Assembly: GCA_021234155.1 (NCBI GenBank)
Contig: JAJEKV010000017.1
Span: 8,497,525 to 8,561,524 of the forward strand
DNA: 64,000 nucleotides
From: Isoetes taiwanensis
Lineage: Eukaryota; Streptophyta; Lycopodiopsida; Isoetales; Isoetaceae
Direction: 5' to 3'
How positions within the stretch are numbered: position 1 is the stretch's first letter; every line of letters begins with the position of its first letter. This document shows, piece after piece, positions 24,098-35,668 of this stretch. The notes under the pieces are model-generated. The model was not told the origin of the DNA. It saw only the letters and a program-made list of their open reading frames with translations, and ran no database searches. The position numbers and the translations under genes are program-made.

Positions 24098-24295
24098 CTA
24101 CTTTATCGCCGAAGTTGCTTCTCCCACCATCCGCCATGAGTTCTTTTCCGCAGCCTTCGCTAGGGCATGGTCTGGAGGAGGAGAATCTCTATTAGAGACT
24201 TCAGATTCAGATGTGGATGAAGGAGGCGGACTAATGTAATCACCTGGCCTTACACCACCTAGATGGATCCCTTGCGTTTGCTTAGTTCTAGCCAT
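24098..24295 (-). pseudogene. Histone H3 tail-like ORF (first copy, error-prone)
   Basis: It encodes MARTKQT, then QG where the other copy reads AR, then IHLGGVRPGDYISPPPSS and an S/P/E-rich stretch. Both copies differ at the single site expected to be ACAGCAAGG (written ACGCAAGGG here and ACCGCAAGG in the other copy), the same CAG-type discrepancy seen throughout the duplication, so MARTKQTAR is probably the true reading in both. Downstream it diverges in frame from the right copy. See 35,651-35,935 for the main description. Confidence 0.5.
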
Positions 24296-24507
24296 GGCTT
24301 CTCAAATGGATGGCTTTTATACTACTTAACACCTACAAAAATAGACAACCGGCAAGAGATAAATAGTAAAAAACAGAAGCTAAAAGTAAAATATGATGGT
24401 AACTTTTTTAAATAATTGTAGGGAACCCTAAAAAAAATTCGGACAAAATACGGAACTAAAAAAAAACATCGGACAAATACACAAATAAAAAACCGAGATT
24501 CAAAGCG

Positions 24508-24851
24508 CTAGGCGATAGACAATTTCTTGTTGATCGCGAACTCACTAAACTTTACATTTTCCTCTTGCCTCAGAAGCCAACCCTAATACCATCAATGAAA
24601 TAATGGAAGTCGTTAGCAATCTCCTCCGCTCCATTAGCACTCTTAGCCTCGATAATGACCATTCGATTTCCATTGTGGTGTATAAATGACTTCCTCCCTC
24701 GCCATACTCGAATATCTACCGTGATCGGGAGTGTCCGCTATGGTCCTCAAACGCTCCCAAAAAGTTGTGCAGCCTCTCTTTTTCTGTTTCCTCAAACGGT
24801 AAGGCTGAGTCAGTTGATGCTGTTAGCAAGAAAAAACCCTCAGGGGATGCC
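24508..24851 (-). pseudogene. Unknown small minus-strand ORF (first copy)
   Basis: It corresponds to 36,147-36,434 (IRVWRGEEVIYTATMEIEW..., FHYFIDGIRVGYRQEENVKF in the right copy). The frame is broken here by small indels, but the section TASTDSALPFEETEKERLHN reads on further upstream in this copy, so the true protein may be longer at its N-terminus. It lies just upstream of, and on the same strand as, the H3-tail ORF and could be an exon of the same gene. Not recognised. Confidence 0.35.
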
Positions 24852-26796
24852 ATGCATAACAAGATCCAGCACGGTTTAGGACTTGGTGCAAATATCATTT
24901 CCGCTCCGTAAAACACAAGATATAGAGGGCATAACATGACAACGATCAGGTAAATTTCATAGTACATGCTTAAATTTAAGTATATCTTTACCACAGAATA
25001 AATGGCTTGGAACACATGTTTCTCTATAAATACATGAGGTCTACAGTGCTCGAAAGAAGCTCTGCCCCTAAATATACCCTTATATGGTCTGTATTCTGTC
25101 GTTGATGCTTATTATTTTTACTACATTTGGGATCTACATTATGTTCATACTTCTCCTTCTATTTTAAGCTAGGACTAATGATTTAAAAATGGGCTACAAG
25201 GGGTGAAATGTGATAAACTGAGAGTAATCACACGTACCTTTTGGTCCTTCAATCATTACCAGTTTCCTGCTAATGTTTTGTTGATTGGCCGCAGTACTAA
25301 TTACTCTCCTTTCCTTGTCGCCTATTGCTTAGTTGGTGTTTGGTGTACAAGATGATGAACGTAAATAATGCTGAGACAAGAAAGAGGGAGCATGCATCTG
25401 GCTTTACCATTATCTCTATACGTTTATTTATGTAGTTTCTGCTTCTATTATTTTACACTTAATATGAGATAGGCCAAAACAGGTTTTTTTTAGTTAAAAT
25501 GGCTATATGTTAAATAACAAGCCATGTTTAGTACCCATGGGTTCAGAAACCTTTTTTTTGGATAGACTCATCTACTATTGCAGTCATATAGCAGACTTAT
25601 TACAGGGTATCCATATAATGTAAATTTTGATCTGACCTAGTCTATCATATCAGTGACAGGACATGAAATGTTCATTCAATTTATTAAAGTAAATCATTTG
25701 GTAATTGCTTCTTTAACATTTTGTACTCAGTGTAATCGAAATTCTGAATGAAGGTTAATTCTCCATAAGGTTGTACAAAAAATGATTAAAGGGCTGCATG
25801 CTAATAAATATGCCCCACCTAAGTGCTGCCCCTGTTTTATAAAACCTTGGCTGTAATATCATTTCAATATACAGAGAGAAACATTGTGCATTGGCTTTCT
25901 GAGGTTCACATACTTAATATAACAGATAATTATAATAAAGGTTGTATCTGACATAGCACTGTGATTGTGCACTATAGATGACAGGATAAATAATAGATAC
26001 AAGTCTTTGAACCTCTTCTGATAAACAAAATAAGTTACCCCTTATCACTGGTATTATGAGCACACAATTACAGATAGTTAGATCTACTTGTAAACCTGGA
26101 ATTACAAGTATGAGTTAGGTCCACACAAGATATACATATCACAATAGTTCAGACCAATATCTGAGTGTATTTTGTAAATAGATACTGAGTTCCAGTATTA
26201 CAGAGAGTTCTTTCTAAGAAAATCTTAAGGCAGTTTGTAGCACAAATGGTCTATTGTATACAATGGCTTAAGAGACTAAATACTGCATATATTTTTTAAT
26301 TAAGCTGGCATCTTGAGTTATCAAGTGAGTCTAAAGGTTTTTCTATAATAAGGATGTTATATTATGGTTTGTATGAAGGATCTTATGATTTGATAAAGAA
26401 ACTAAGGAATTAAAGTACCATCTAAGACTGCCTAGGCTTTGTATGGATTGATCATGCTGTATAAGGATTGACTTATACAGACGTTAATTCTAGTTGGGCT
26501 TTTGTCTAAAGCTATACTTGAACTCACTAGTCTTACTGGTGATGCTCTTTTCCTTTAGTAAATAGGGGATTATAGGCATTATAAATACATATTTCTGGGA
26601 CTAACCATGACTGATTCTTTATTTAAAATGTTCATGTAACAGGATAATACAGAACTTTCAGATGATGAAGGGTTTAAATTGAATCTGCCCACATGGAACA
26701 AAGAACTCATGGCTCTTGGATATGCCGAGGGTAACATGGAATGCCCATGCAATGCTGTACAAACCTTGATATGCTGCATCAAAGATAAAAGGGTAC
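24832..26796 (+). mobile_element. Penelope-like element, upstream partial copy (exon-intron-exon, pseudo-LTR-like)
   Basis: The segment begins within a coding stretch (PSGDAMHNKIQHGLGLGANI in the second copy) that is found complete at 40,931-41,234. It continues through a splice donor CAG|GTAAAT at 24,949, a 1,693-bp intron and an acceptor GTAACAG at 26,642, into an exon DNTELSDDEGFKLN...LICCIKDKR. Because the same exon-intron unit recurs downstream of the reverse transcriptase (29,246 and 40,931), it has the layout of pseudo-LTRs from tandem insertion, which is known for Penelope-like elements. Confidence 0.55.
24950..26642 (+). other. Intron of the retroelement (first copy)
   Basis: The AT-rich stretch is bounded by CAG|GTAAAT and TTCATGTAACAG|GATAAT, with exons in phase across it (EHDNDQ then DNTELSDDEG). 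It matches 36,588-38,284 almost base for base, and a diverged third copy lies at 62,057-63,351. There is no ORF of note inside. Keeping a spliceosomal intron through several element copies is unusual for a retroelement. Confidence 0.6.
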
Positions 26797-27200
26797 ACGA
26801 GCACCATTCTAGAATGGGGCGAGCATGCATGTCTTGCATGCATGCAGCGCGGCGCATGCCCTTCTCGGTTGGGAGTTCGCTATTTTAGCGCGGCTCGCAT
26901 CAACGCCTCATCGGGCGCTTCCTCTCTCTCGCCAAGATTTATTCTCTTTTCTTTGAACCCACCCTCCCCTTCTTTGTTTATTGTATTTGTCGCCGGCATG
27001 CGCGGACCAGCCCTCTATTTGAAGAGGTTTTTGTTTTATTGTCGCGGTGGCACGCTGCGGATCAGCCCCTCCACTGGGAGGTTTGTTTTGTCACGCTTTT
27101 TTTGTGTTGGTGATGTGCAGGTACAGGTTGGCGCTGCATCTGTTTTTGGGTTTTGGGAGCTTATTTTTTGCCTTTACGCTTGTCCAGCCTCGCCGTCAAG

Positions 27201-27262
27201 GCTTATCACTAGGGTTTTTCCTCAAAAACCCAAAGGGCGGTTTTTTAATCCCGGTGATAAGC
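27201..27262 (+). ncRNA. Structured stem (first copy), upstream of RT ORF
   Basis: The arms GCTTATCAC and GTGATAAGC pair perfectly and enclose inner complementary segments (agggtttttc... and ...aaaaacccaaa). The same structure occurs at 38,845-38,909 with changes inside but both outer arms unchanged. It lies about 160 bp before the reverse-transcriptase reading frame. Its function is unknown and I could not match it to a known self-cleaving ribozyme. Confidence 0.3.
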
Positions 27263-27417
27263 TTTTCGGGCAGTACACCAGCCAAACATCTATTAGCATT
27301 GTATTTTATGGGGTCCAAATTATATAATTGATATTCCCTTTATTTTTCATGGGTAGTTCGTGATGCGCGTGCTACCCACTATCCACCATTGTAGAAAATC
27401 TACTGAGATGAATGAGA

Positions 27418-28610
27418 AGCCTAGTCTAGTCGGGCGGTTTGTTGGTTTCATGCGAGCCCCATTCTAGATTACAGAGATTGCTGATATCATCACTGCAGTT
27501 CTTAATGACATAACAGAAGCATGGCCTGATATCTCTAAAATGCTTTGTGCTAAGGTCAGTACTATATTCCCTCATAGTGTCAACTCTAATTGGATGGTTA
27601 ATTCTGTTTATGATGTCATCATAAACCTTCCTAATAAAATCCATGAAGTTTATGTAGCAGACATAACAAAATGTCATGAGATAATCCCATTGCTTGGAGA
27701 TAAGGGCATTTGTAAAGTCATCACCTTGGTTATAGAGACTGCATGGAGATGGAACAAAAGCAAGCACCATAAGAATGAGATATGGGTAAAAAGGACTAAA
27801 GATAACAAATTTATAGCCAAATGGTTTAAATATGTTTCCACTAGTGAATGCTGGACTAGAATGGGTCTGTCATACTTTATAAATGCTAATTGTTGGCTTT
27901 TAACCAACCGCTTTTATCCATATGGGCAATAAATCTTGGAGACAAAGTCGCCGTATCCCCATGGGATTCTCTTTGCAGTCCATGCCGGGTAACCTCTTTT
28001 TGGCATGGTTTGAAATGAGTTCCATCAAGGAACTAGCAAAACAAGGCAGGCATAAAGAGATGGAAATGTTTAAATATGTCTACAGATATATGGATGATTT
28101 ATTGGCCTTAAATTGCCCCATCATCAGAAACTTTTTGGAAAAGGTCACTGTGGGAGCCAATAATTATGTATGGATCTATGACCTAGACACTATAGAAATC
28201 AAAGAGGAAATAGGAAAGCTACATGGGATGTAAAGTAAATACTCATATGGACGTAAAGCTAACTTTCTTAATCAGTGTATTGAGATTATTGGGAGAACAA
28301 ATGGGTCATATTGGACATATAAATATGATAAGAGAGACTCTCTGCCATTTACTGCTTTGAAGTACATTCACGCCAGTAGTTGTCGGCCATACCATCAAGC
28401 TCGTAATGTTATCCTATCACAGATCTTGCCATTCATGTATATTAACTCATGCCCTGTTAAAGCAGGTTCAGACATTGTTAAATTGATAATGACACTTCAT
28501 AGATAATGGTTTTGACCGCTATGGCTTAAAGAGCGTAATGATCAAATATATCCATTGCAGTAATTTCCCTGGTATCAAGTATGACATTGAAGATTATCCA
28601 CAATATCTGA
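27418..28610 (+). pseudogene. Penelope-like reverse transcriptase (first copy, broken)
   Basis: Same sequence as 39,058-40,272 but with several frame breaks: near 27,870 and 27,915, around the GIPMG region at 27,945-27,990, a stop at 28,231, and others near 28,490 and 28,535-28,600. Most breaks replace CAG or CTG of the right copy by forms such as CGT, TGT or CG (for example gacagaaag against gatgtaaag), so they are more likely sequence errors than true mutations. YRYMDDLLAL is intact. See the right copy for domain description. Confidence 0.65.
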
Positions 28611-29245
28611 GGTAATGTGTTTAAATTTTATAAGGTTCTGAGTGAGTAGGCAGTTGCTGTAATGGTAGGGGTCAGCCCTCCCTATAATTACAGGTTTATA
28701 CAGAGGTCTTAACATTTCCTTCGGGAGGTGGTAGGGTTTTTTTTCTTTAGAAATATGATGATTTGTCCTGTAGGGAACTATAACCTACTCCAGTAAACAT
28801 ATCTTTAAATTCAGTAATATATAGAGAACCTTTAGGACTATTGATTATAGAAGGGATTCTACTTTTAAGGTATACCCTTAAGTGTATATGTGAAGCTTTT
28901 AAACCTTGACTATTAATTATGGTCAGATACGGGATATCTTAGGGTTATATTACACAAAACAAGGTTTTTTTCACCTTAAGGATATTCGTGGAGAATAGTA
29001 GTTTACAGCCAGACAACGGATCTAATGGCCGGATGACCAGCCGATAGCCTTTAAGACATGTTTGCATTCCCAATGATCTTAGGTATGAATTCTTGGCAGA
29101 GTTTTACAGTGCCACTTGCACTGTCATTAGTTTTCACAGATTTTCTGCTGAAAAAGATTGCCTCGAGACTAAGAAACTTATGAAGAGCAGATAGATACTT
29201 TTGTCCTAGACTATAGATTTCGTTAGCCATTATAGCTACACACAA
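28611..29245 (+). other. Retroelement spacer downstream of RT (first copy)
   Basis: This AT-rich sequence between the RT stop codon and the next exon matches 40,273-40,930. No ORF or clear RNA gene is seen. It probably belongs to the untranslated part of the Penelope-like unit. Confidence 0.5.
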
Positions 29246-29547
29246 ATGGATTCACATTCCGACACTGGTAATTTTATATCTTCCTCTGATCTTGAGCGCC
29301 TCAATATAGAGCACATTGAAAAAGAAATTCTGTGGTGTAAGGAAAACCTTGATAACGGCCTTAGCAGTACCCTGATGGCTAAAGAAAATGATACTCATGG
29401 ACATAAACGTGGTAAGGCTCAAGAAAAACCCTCGTGGGATGCCATGCATAACAAGATCCAAAGACGGTTTAGACTTGGTGCAAATATCATTTCCATTCCG
29501 TAAAACACAAGATATAGAGGGCTTTGTATCGTAACATGACAATGATC
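29246..29547 (+). pseudogene. Penelope-like element small exon (first copy)
   Basis: It encodes MDSHSDTGNFISSSDLERLN...KEILWCKENLDNGLSS..., then GDAMHNKIQ-like and GFVSEHDNDQ (the last read from the second copy), ending at the intron donor. An acidic, low-complexity protein segment with no recognised domain. The donor reads atcgtaaat here and atcaggtaaat in the second copy, another CAG-type discrepancy. The following intron is cut at 29,851 by the LINE. Confidence 0.45.
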
Positions 29548-29851
29548 GTAAATTTCATAGTACATGCTTAAATTTAAATATATCTTTACCACAGAATAAA
29601 TGGCTTGGAACACATGTTTCTCTATAAATACATGAGGTCTAAAGTGCTCGAAAGAAGCTCTGCCCCTAAATATACCCTTATATGGTCTGTATTATGCCGT
29701 TGATGCTTATTATTTTTACTACATTTGGGATTTACATTATGTTTATAATTCTCCTTCTATTTTAAGCTAGGACTAATGATTTGTAATGGGCTACAAGGGG
29801 TGAAATGTGATAAACTGAGAGTAATCACATGTACCTTTTCGCCCTTCAATC

Positions 29852-32800
29852 TTTTTTTTTAATTGAAGGCTGAAGTATATTAAAACCGTTATAGTAGAAA
29901 TACATAAAAAGCTATTAAAAGCTTTTTTCAAAATAACCTTTAGGATAGGGTAGGTTGGGGACCCTGATTAAAACCGAACTATCCAAATTCAAAATAGAGC
30001 AGAAAAGTTCTTGGCAGTTTAAAAAACATAGCAGCTGGCTTTATGATTAGCAAGGTGATCAGTATTCACCCGAAAATCTTCTCTTCTTAGGCTCCCCTCT
30101 TAGAATGATCCTTTTTTTCCATCCCCTTATTGGCCACAATGAATAGGCAATAAGGGCATTTGCACAGACGAGCCTTTCCTGGATTGAATCTGTCCTTCTT
30201 GTCTTTTGCAGTGCAGAGGATATATCTTTTCTCATCAAAGTAGGAGGTGCAGGCACAATTGCATTGACACTCTTCTCCATGTTCATTAGGAACCTCGACT
30301 CCAAACCGAAAGTGAGCTACAATGCATTCGCATGAATTTCCATCTCACTTTTTAAACATGATCAAAGTGCTACCGCAAACAAAAAGAGAACCAAAGATTA
30401 AAGAATATAATTGAGCCTTTTAATTTTGATTCCCATAAACTTCCAAAACCCAATTTATGTCATATTGGACTTGTTTAATTATGGCATTGGGCCGATGATT
30501 TCCTCCTTGAAAATCAAGGTATTTCTTCCTTTCCACATTCTCCATAGGAGAATATACCTCCTCCATTCGATGGTTATCGGGAAAAAAGAACTCAATAGCT
30601 TGCATATTGGATGTGCCAGAATATTTAGCTCAGTTTCTTCTAACTCTAGAATCCATTCTGCCCATAGGCAATTTTTAAACAAATGTTCTTCATCTTCCCG
30701 ATCCCCGAAAACACCTAACACAAATGTCTAATTAGACATGTTGAGTCTCCATCTCTTTTTCTGGTAGCAAGGGCTCTATGCCAAAGCCGCCACATGAATG
30801 CCTTGATTTTTGGATGAATTGACTTTTCCACATAAAGGTCAAGTACCTGGATACTCGTCAGTGGTCAATATTCCATTTCCTATGAATGGATATTTTTGGC
30901 TACTGAGAGATAATTGAGGCCAAATTCACTCAGAGCCACAAAATCCATTAATATGCCAAAATATATTAGTATCATGCCATTCTCCAATTGCCAATCTCTC
31001 GAGAGATACTATTGAAAAGCTGCCTGAGTCATCTCCTAGACTACTAAGAGTGGATTCTTGGTAATCAAAATCATCAATAATGTCCCTAATATAGATTATT
31101 CCTCTATTAGTCCACCGCTTGGTTAACTTAGGGAAATTAGTGGCTAGACACATATTAGGGTCGCCCAAAATAAGAGAGGGACCTTTAAAATAGGCTGATC
31201 CTATGAAAGACCTTCTTTCCATGTGTAGATACCTTTAACCTTTAGCCACGCCTAATCCATTTCTTGATAATCGTGAGGCATGGTGGCGTGGAACAAAGAA
31301 AATCAAAGTAGATGCTATGAGGCAACCGTGATTTTGAGATTTCTCCACCCAAAGGGATGACACTTTTCAATATAATGGAAATGAGAGCACTCACGAGTGG
31401 TTGATCTGGTTGTTGCAGCCCAAAAAAGTATTTTATGCAAAGCAAAGGGCCCGCTTCTCAATATTAATGACTCCTGCATCTCCTTCTTTTATGTTTGCAA
31501 CATTCCTCCATAGAGATGGGGATCCAAAGACCTCCTCGCTAGATCCACCCAAGAATGAACCTTCCAATGATACCTTGCATTTAGGGGCCATAATAATGGA
31601 GTATTGGTAGACCTCGAGAAGAAGAAATGATCGAGTTTGCTAGAATGGCTCTCCATTTTTAGATAAAAAATTTGGAATTAAGGAGTCAACCTTTCAGAGA
31701 ATTTTGTCTATCGGGTCTTCCCAGAGGTCACAAGCATTAATTCTAATAGCATAAGGAATACCTAGAATTTTCGCTTTTAGTATTAGGGGAGAGATACATA
31801 CATCCCATTCTTGCAGCTGCATGCTCACCCTCTTCTTGATGCCTTGAGATTAACTTGGTCTTGTTGGGATTAATTTTGCACCCCGAGCATTTACCAAAGT
31901 CTTCCAGGATAGCTTGGGTATTTCGTATGGACTGATCCTCCAAATGTAGGAATAAGAAGGTATCATCTGCAAAGTGGACATTAAGAATCTCATTTGCCTC
32001 CTGGGAGGGGAGACTGAAACCCTTGATTAACTGGAGGTCTTTTGCCCTCTTGAAATTATTGTTTAACCCTTCCATCACAATTAAGAATAAGAAGGGTGCA
32101 AGAGGGTAGCCTTGCTTGACTCCCCTTTTAATATCAAAGAATGGACTGCATTCACCATTTATAAGAACAGCAGATCTAGAATTCTTAAGAATAGCTAGGA
32201 AGACAGAGATTACATTATCAGAGAATCCAAGTTTCTTACACTCAAGAAAGAAAAGCCCAACTTACCGTGTCAAAGGCCTTTGTGATGTCCAATTTAAGGA
32301 GGCCAATTGACTGGTTAGAAGAGATACCTAGAGATGCAGCAGCAACATTATCTAGAATATACCTTCCCCTGAGATAGGCACTTTGAGTATTGCTGATGAC
32401 CTCCTCCAGGATGGGCTTGAGCCTCAGCAAGAATGGTACTGTAATTAACTTATAAACCACATTGGTCAGGGAGATTGGTCTGTAATCAGAGAAGGTGATT
32501 GGGAGTTCAATCTTTGGGATGAGGGCAATCAAACTTGTATTAATTCTGCAGTCCAGTTGCTTAGTAGTCAAGAACTCGTTGGCCAGGGAGACAATATCCT
32601 TACCTAGAATTTCCCAAGATTTCTTGAAGAATTCAGCTGGGAGGCCATCAGGGCCTGAGTCTTACCATTCTCCATTTTTCAAGAACCTTTGAGCATTTCA
32701 TCATAGGTAAAAGGCCTAGATAAACTATCATTCATCCGCTCACCACATTCTCATTGGATATGCACAAAATTTCAATGTCTTCCTATTAATATTTTCCTCT

Positions 32801-33366
32801 CGGCCCCATGATCTTGAAAAAGTGATCTTTTAAGCACACTTTAGCCGAAAGTGTCATTGTCAATATTGTCGCCTTTCATAGAATAATCAGATATGTGATT
32901 TCTCTTAACTCCGCCCTTAGCCTTGATGAAGAAATACTTTGAGTTACTCCCTCTCATCTTCCTTGAGTTCTTTTACCTTTGCCTTCCAAAATTCTAGCAA
33001 TTCTAATTTCCTCTTTCAATCTGAATTTTGATATCATCTTTTTTGTTGACCCCGAGCCAAGTTTAACGGGTTCTTAGGTCCCAAGATGGCCAATGTTACT
33101 TATGGACTTCTTTTTTTCCCAAACCTTGAGCTACTTCTTGATCCTTTTGGATACCTTTACCCACCAGTCCATCCATCCCCTATTACCAAGAGGGCTTATC
33201 CCTTGAAAGATGATCTCGTTGAAGGTTAGCAAAAAAACATCCTGCCGAGAAGATTAGTATTCAGATTAAAATAAGAATTTCTTTTTTCCTCCTCAACACC
33301 GCTGTACCATATGCTAATAAGTTGAGGGAAATGGTCGAGAGAGTGTAATTGGTTAGATTAGTGACC
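29852..33366 (-). mobile_element. LINE (L1-type), 3' part in left duplicated copy
   Basis: It begins with a T run (29,852-29,860, the poly-A tail of a minus-strand element) after the target-site word cgcccttcaatc. It carries broken versions of the ORF2 fragments described at 42,115-45,741: FADDTFLFLH at about 31,970, and DYRPISLTNVVYKLI plus DITKAFDTVSWAF between 32,250 and 32,500. It stops abruptly at the duplication junction at 33,366, so its 5' truncation is due to the duplication and not to incomplete reverse transcription. Confidence 0.8.
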
Positions 33367-33404
33367 GAGGAAAGCTTTTTAACACAAGGAACTTCACGCT
33401 CAAC

Positions 33405-34054
33405 GTGCTTAAGACTTTAAAGCACTCTACAGTTACGAAGGATGTTGTTGAGAAGGAGAAAGCTCCAAAGAAGAGTGCAAGTGTGGAAACTGAAAGCAAT
33501 CCAGATGATTCAGATGCAGAGGATGACGAAATGGTTGATTCCCAGTTCTTGGATCCAGATGACCAAATAAAGAAGTCGCAGAGGGGTGCCCAAAAGATAG
33601 AGCGCCTTATGCAGTTTTATCCACTGGGGATTGACCACAAGTTGCTGCTGGACATAAGATGGTTGAAGGTTTGCACTGGCGATGCGGTCCTCTTCAACCA
33701 CAAGGAATTTAATTCAGCTCATATGCTGGAGATTCTAAACCTCATGGTGTGTCAGCCTGTTGCGGATCCAATGCCTGTGGACGTTATACCATTCAGCAGA
33801 GCTACTGGTGAATTATTCAGGTGGAGCACTGAGGAAGACATGAGGCGCAAAGATGTGAGATTCTGGGTTGTGGATGGTCAGCATTCAGTGAGGACAGCAT
33901 AAGTATTGCAGACAGAAAAGGAGGTCCCACAGAGGATTAAGGATCGGTATTCCAAACGGGAGTGCAGAGTTCTCTCAGCGGACACACCACTCACCGAGCT
34001 CGCTAGCATTAGCCATTGTCAGAATATAATAGCAGCAAGTGCCAGTTATATAAG
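33405..34054 (+). pseudogene. Unknown gene with DGQHS motif, 5' part (second copy)
   Basis: It continues the frame MLKTLKHSTVTKDVVEKEKA, an acidic stretch (DDSDAEDDEMVD), then FYPLGIDHKLLLDIRWLKV, PVDVIPFSRATGELF, and DVRFWVVDGQHSVRTA. It is followed by an in-frame TAA (33,899-33,901) that both copies share, then by open sequence (VLQTEKEVPQRIKDRYS..., CRVLSADTPLTELASISHCQ) up to the intron donor at 34,054. The order strand-DGQH(S)-helix followed by a strand and an N-rich helix recalls ParB/DGQHR-like folds. I treat this as a hint, not a call. The shared TAA could be a CAA to TAA transition. Confidence 0.4.
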
Positions 34055-34531
34055 GTATATTAATGTCCTTGCACCAGGGCGATTCTCGACTCGCGAGTCG
34101 AGAATACCCGAAATTTGTAATTTACTGCTATATAGAGGCTTCCTTCTACTTGAGGACTTTCTTGACTCGCGACTCGAGAAAGGCCCCGCATCCTCTGTTT
34201 TCTATCTTCCTCTGAGTATTCTCGACTCGAGAATATCCACAATTTGGAATTTACTACTATACGGAGGCCTCAATCCACTTGAGGCCCTTCTCGACTCGCA
34301 TCGAGAAGGGTCCCACACCCTCTTTTTTTAGTCTTTTTCTGGGTATTATCGGCTCACGAGTCGAAAATACACAGAATTTATAACTTCCTGCTTCACAGAG
34401 GGTATGCTTCCTTGTAATGGGACTTCCTTGTAATGGGGGATTTTCTCGACTTGCGAGTCGAGATAGCCCCAAACCCTCTGTATGTTCTACTCCCATGTAT
34501 GTTCTGACATAGTTTCATTTATTCATTGCAG
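34055..34531 (+). other. Intron with palindromic repeats (second copy)
   Basis: GTATAT...TTCATTGCAG, 477 bp. It contains a perfect 22-bp palindrome at 34,083-34,104 (core CTCGACTCGCGAGTCGAG) and about five decayed versions, each followed by a short AT-rich spacer. Both intron boundaries match the first copy. Confidence 0.6.
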
Positions 34532-35668
34532 CATGTATCCTGACCAGATCATACAGGCACGACAACAATGGAAGGCATTGGGTTGTCCTCAGCGGCCTAA
34601 GGAAAACAGAGCTCCCTCAGACAAGTAAAAGACCTTGAGAAACTATGCGGATATGTTCTTACGAAAGGCGGGGAAGATAATGATGGGGATGATGAAGATG
34701 AGAAAAAGAAGAGAACACCAAGAAAGGCGGGGAATCTCTATCGACCAATATGATCTCATTCTCGGTGGTGGAGGTCGGCTAAAATGGACTGAAATCTGGG
34801 CTCTCTGGACAAGAGGCAAGCTTAAGGACAGCAATTGAGAATTGCCAACTAGGCCAGACCCAAAGTTGTTCGACAAGCAGTTCATGAAAGCGGAATCTGA
34901 GGGGCTTGGCGGACAAAAGAAATCTGAGGGCAAAATCCTGGATGGGACAATCCTGCTAAGGAAGACTAGGAGTTCAAAAATGCAGGACGCAAAGGATTAT
35001 GCCACAGTCCTAAAGAGACGGCGTGCGTTGAAAGAAGGCATCACAGAATTCTGCAATGTTGCATCTAATGCATGCCATGATTTTGATTACTATAAGGAGA
35101 AGGCGATGCTTGATGAGGATGACATGAAGGAGTTGAACCGGCTATATCAACCCTACATAACACGAAGCTTAAACGTAACGTCAAAACTACCCCCTTTCCT
35201 GAACGTGCTATGGCACTTTGGAAGCGGAAGCTTGGATTCGGGGTGGTGACATTTAAGACAGATGATAGCTCTACTCCCTTCTTGGTAACCTTGGGTCACA
35301 AGGGGTTCGGTGGTCTAGAACCGGTAGCTGGACCTGTGGCACTATTTGCCATGAATATGATCGAAGACCCCACCCTATTTTATGAAAAAGCTGATATTGA
35401 GCAGTGGTATAAGACGTGTCTGGACATGACCGAGCTAGATACTTTCAATTTCCTTGTCTTTTGCATGCCGGGCAATCAGACAACTGTTGTGTCACAGTGG
35501 GTTGCGGATATTAATTTCAGCAACCAGGTCTTGTATTCCATATACGAGCTGGAACATAAGTGCAGACTTGGCCTGCCAAAGGCACCAAGTTTTGCCAACA
35601 TAATTTTGGTTCTGGTTTCAAGGTCGAATGCAGACTTGGACAAGTGGTGGTCAAGCGCCAATAATTAA
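34532..35668 (+). pseudogene. Unknown gene with DGQHS motif, 3' part (second copy)
   Basis: Exon continuing MYPDQIIQARQQ; the open frames run 34,842-35,249 (RPDPKLFDKQFMK..., GTILLRKTRSSKMQDAKDYA, FCNVASNACHDFDYYKEKAM) and 35,210-35,668 (GFGVVTFKTDDSSTPFLVTL, GPVALFAMNMIEDP, IEQWYKTCLDMTE, NFLVFCMPGNQ, ending DKWWSSANN). The two frames overlap with one frameshift near 35,200, shared by both copies. In-frame TAA and TGA stops also shared by both copies suggest a genuine pseudogene, or further unrecognised splicing. The stop codon lies inside the end of the convergent H3-tail ORF. The protein family is unknown to me. Confidence 0.4.

Larger units (their letters stand above)
21733..33366. repeat. 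Tandem duplication, left copy (11.6 kb)
   Basis: From the word aaagcttttt at about 21,733 to gtgacc at 33,366, the sequence matches 33,371-45,083 throughout (offset about 11.64-11.70 kb). It covers the unknown gene, the H3-tail ORF, the Penelope-like element and the 3' half of the LINE. The junction at 33,366/33,371 joins LINE sequence to the gene with four extra bases (gagg). The copies differ mainly by small changes at CAG/CTG triplets, so the duplication is either very recent or an assembly artefact. Confidence 0.9.

Noticed and set aside
28620-29100. Hammerhead ribozyme expected in a Penelope-like element
   Set aside because: I looked for the CTGATGA...GAAA core by eye near the pseudo-LTR-like units and found no convincing arrangement.
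33899-34860. Alternative genetic code with TAA/TAG read as glutamine, since several frames continue past such stops
   Set aside because: TGA also interrupts the same frames, the stops fit single C to T changes, and long frames elsewhere use normal stops. Pseudogene decay is simpler.
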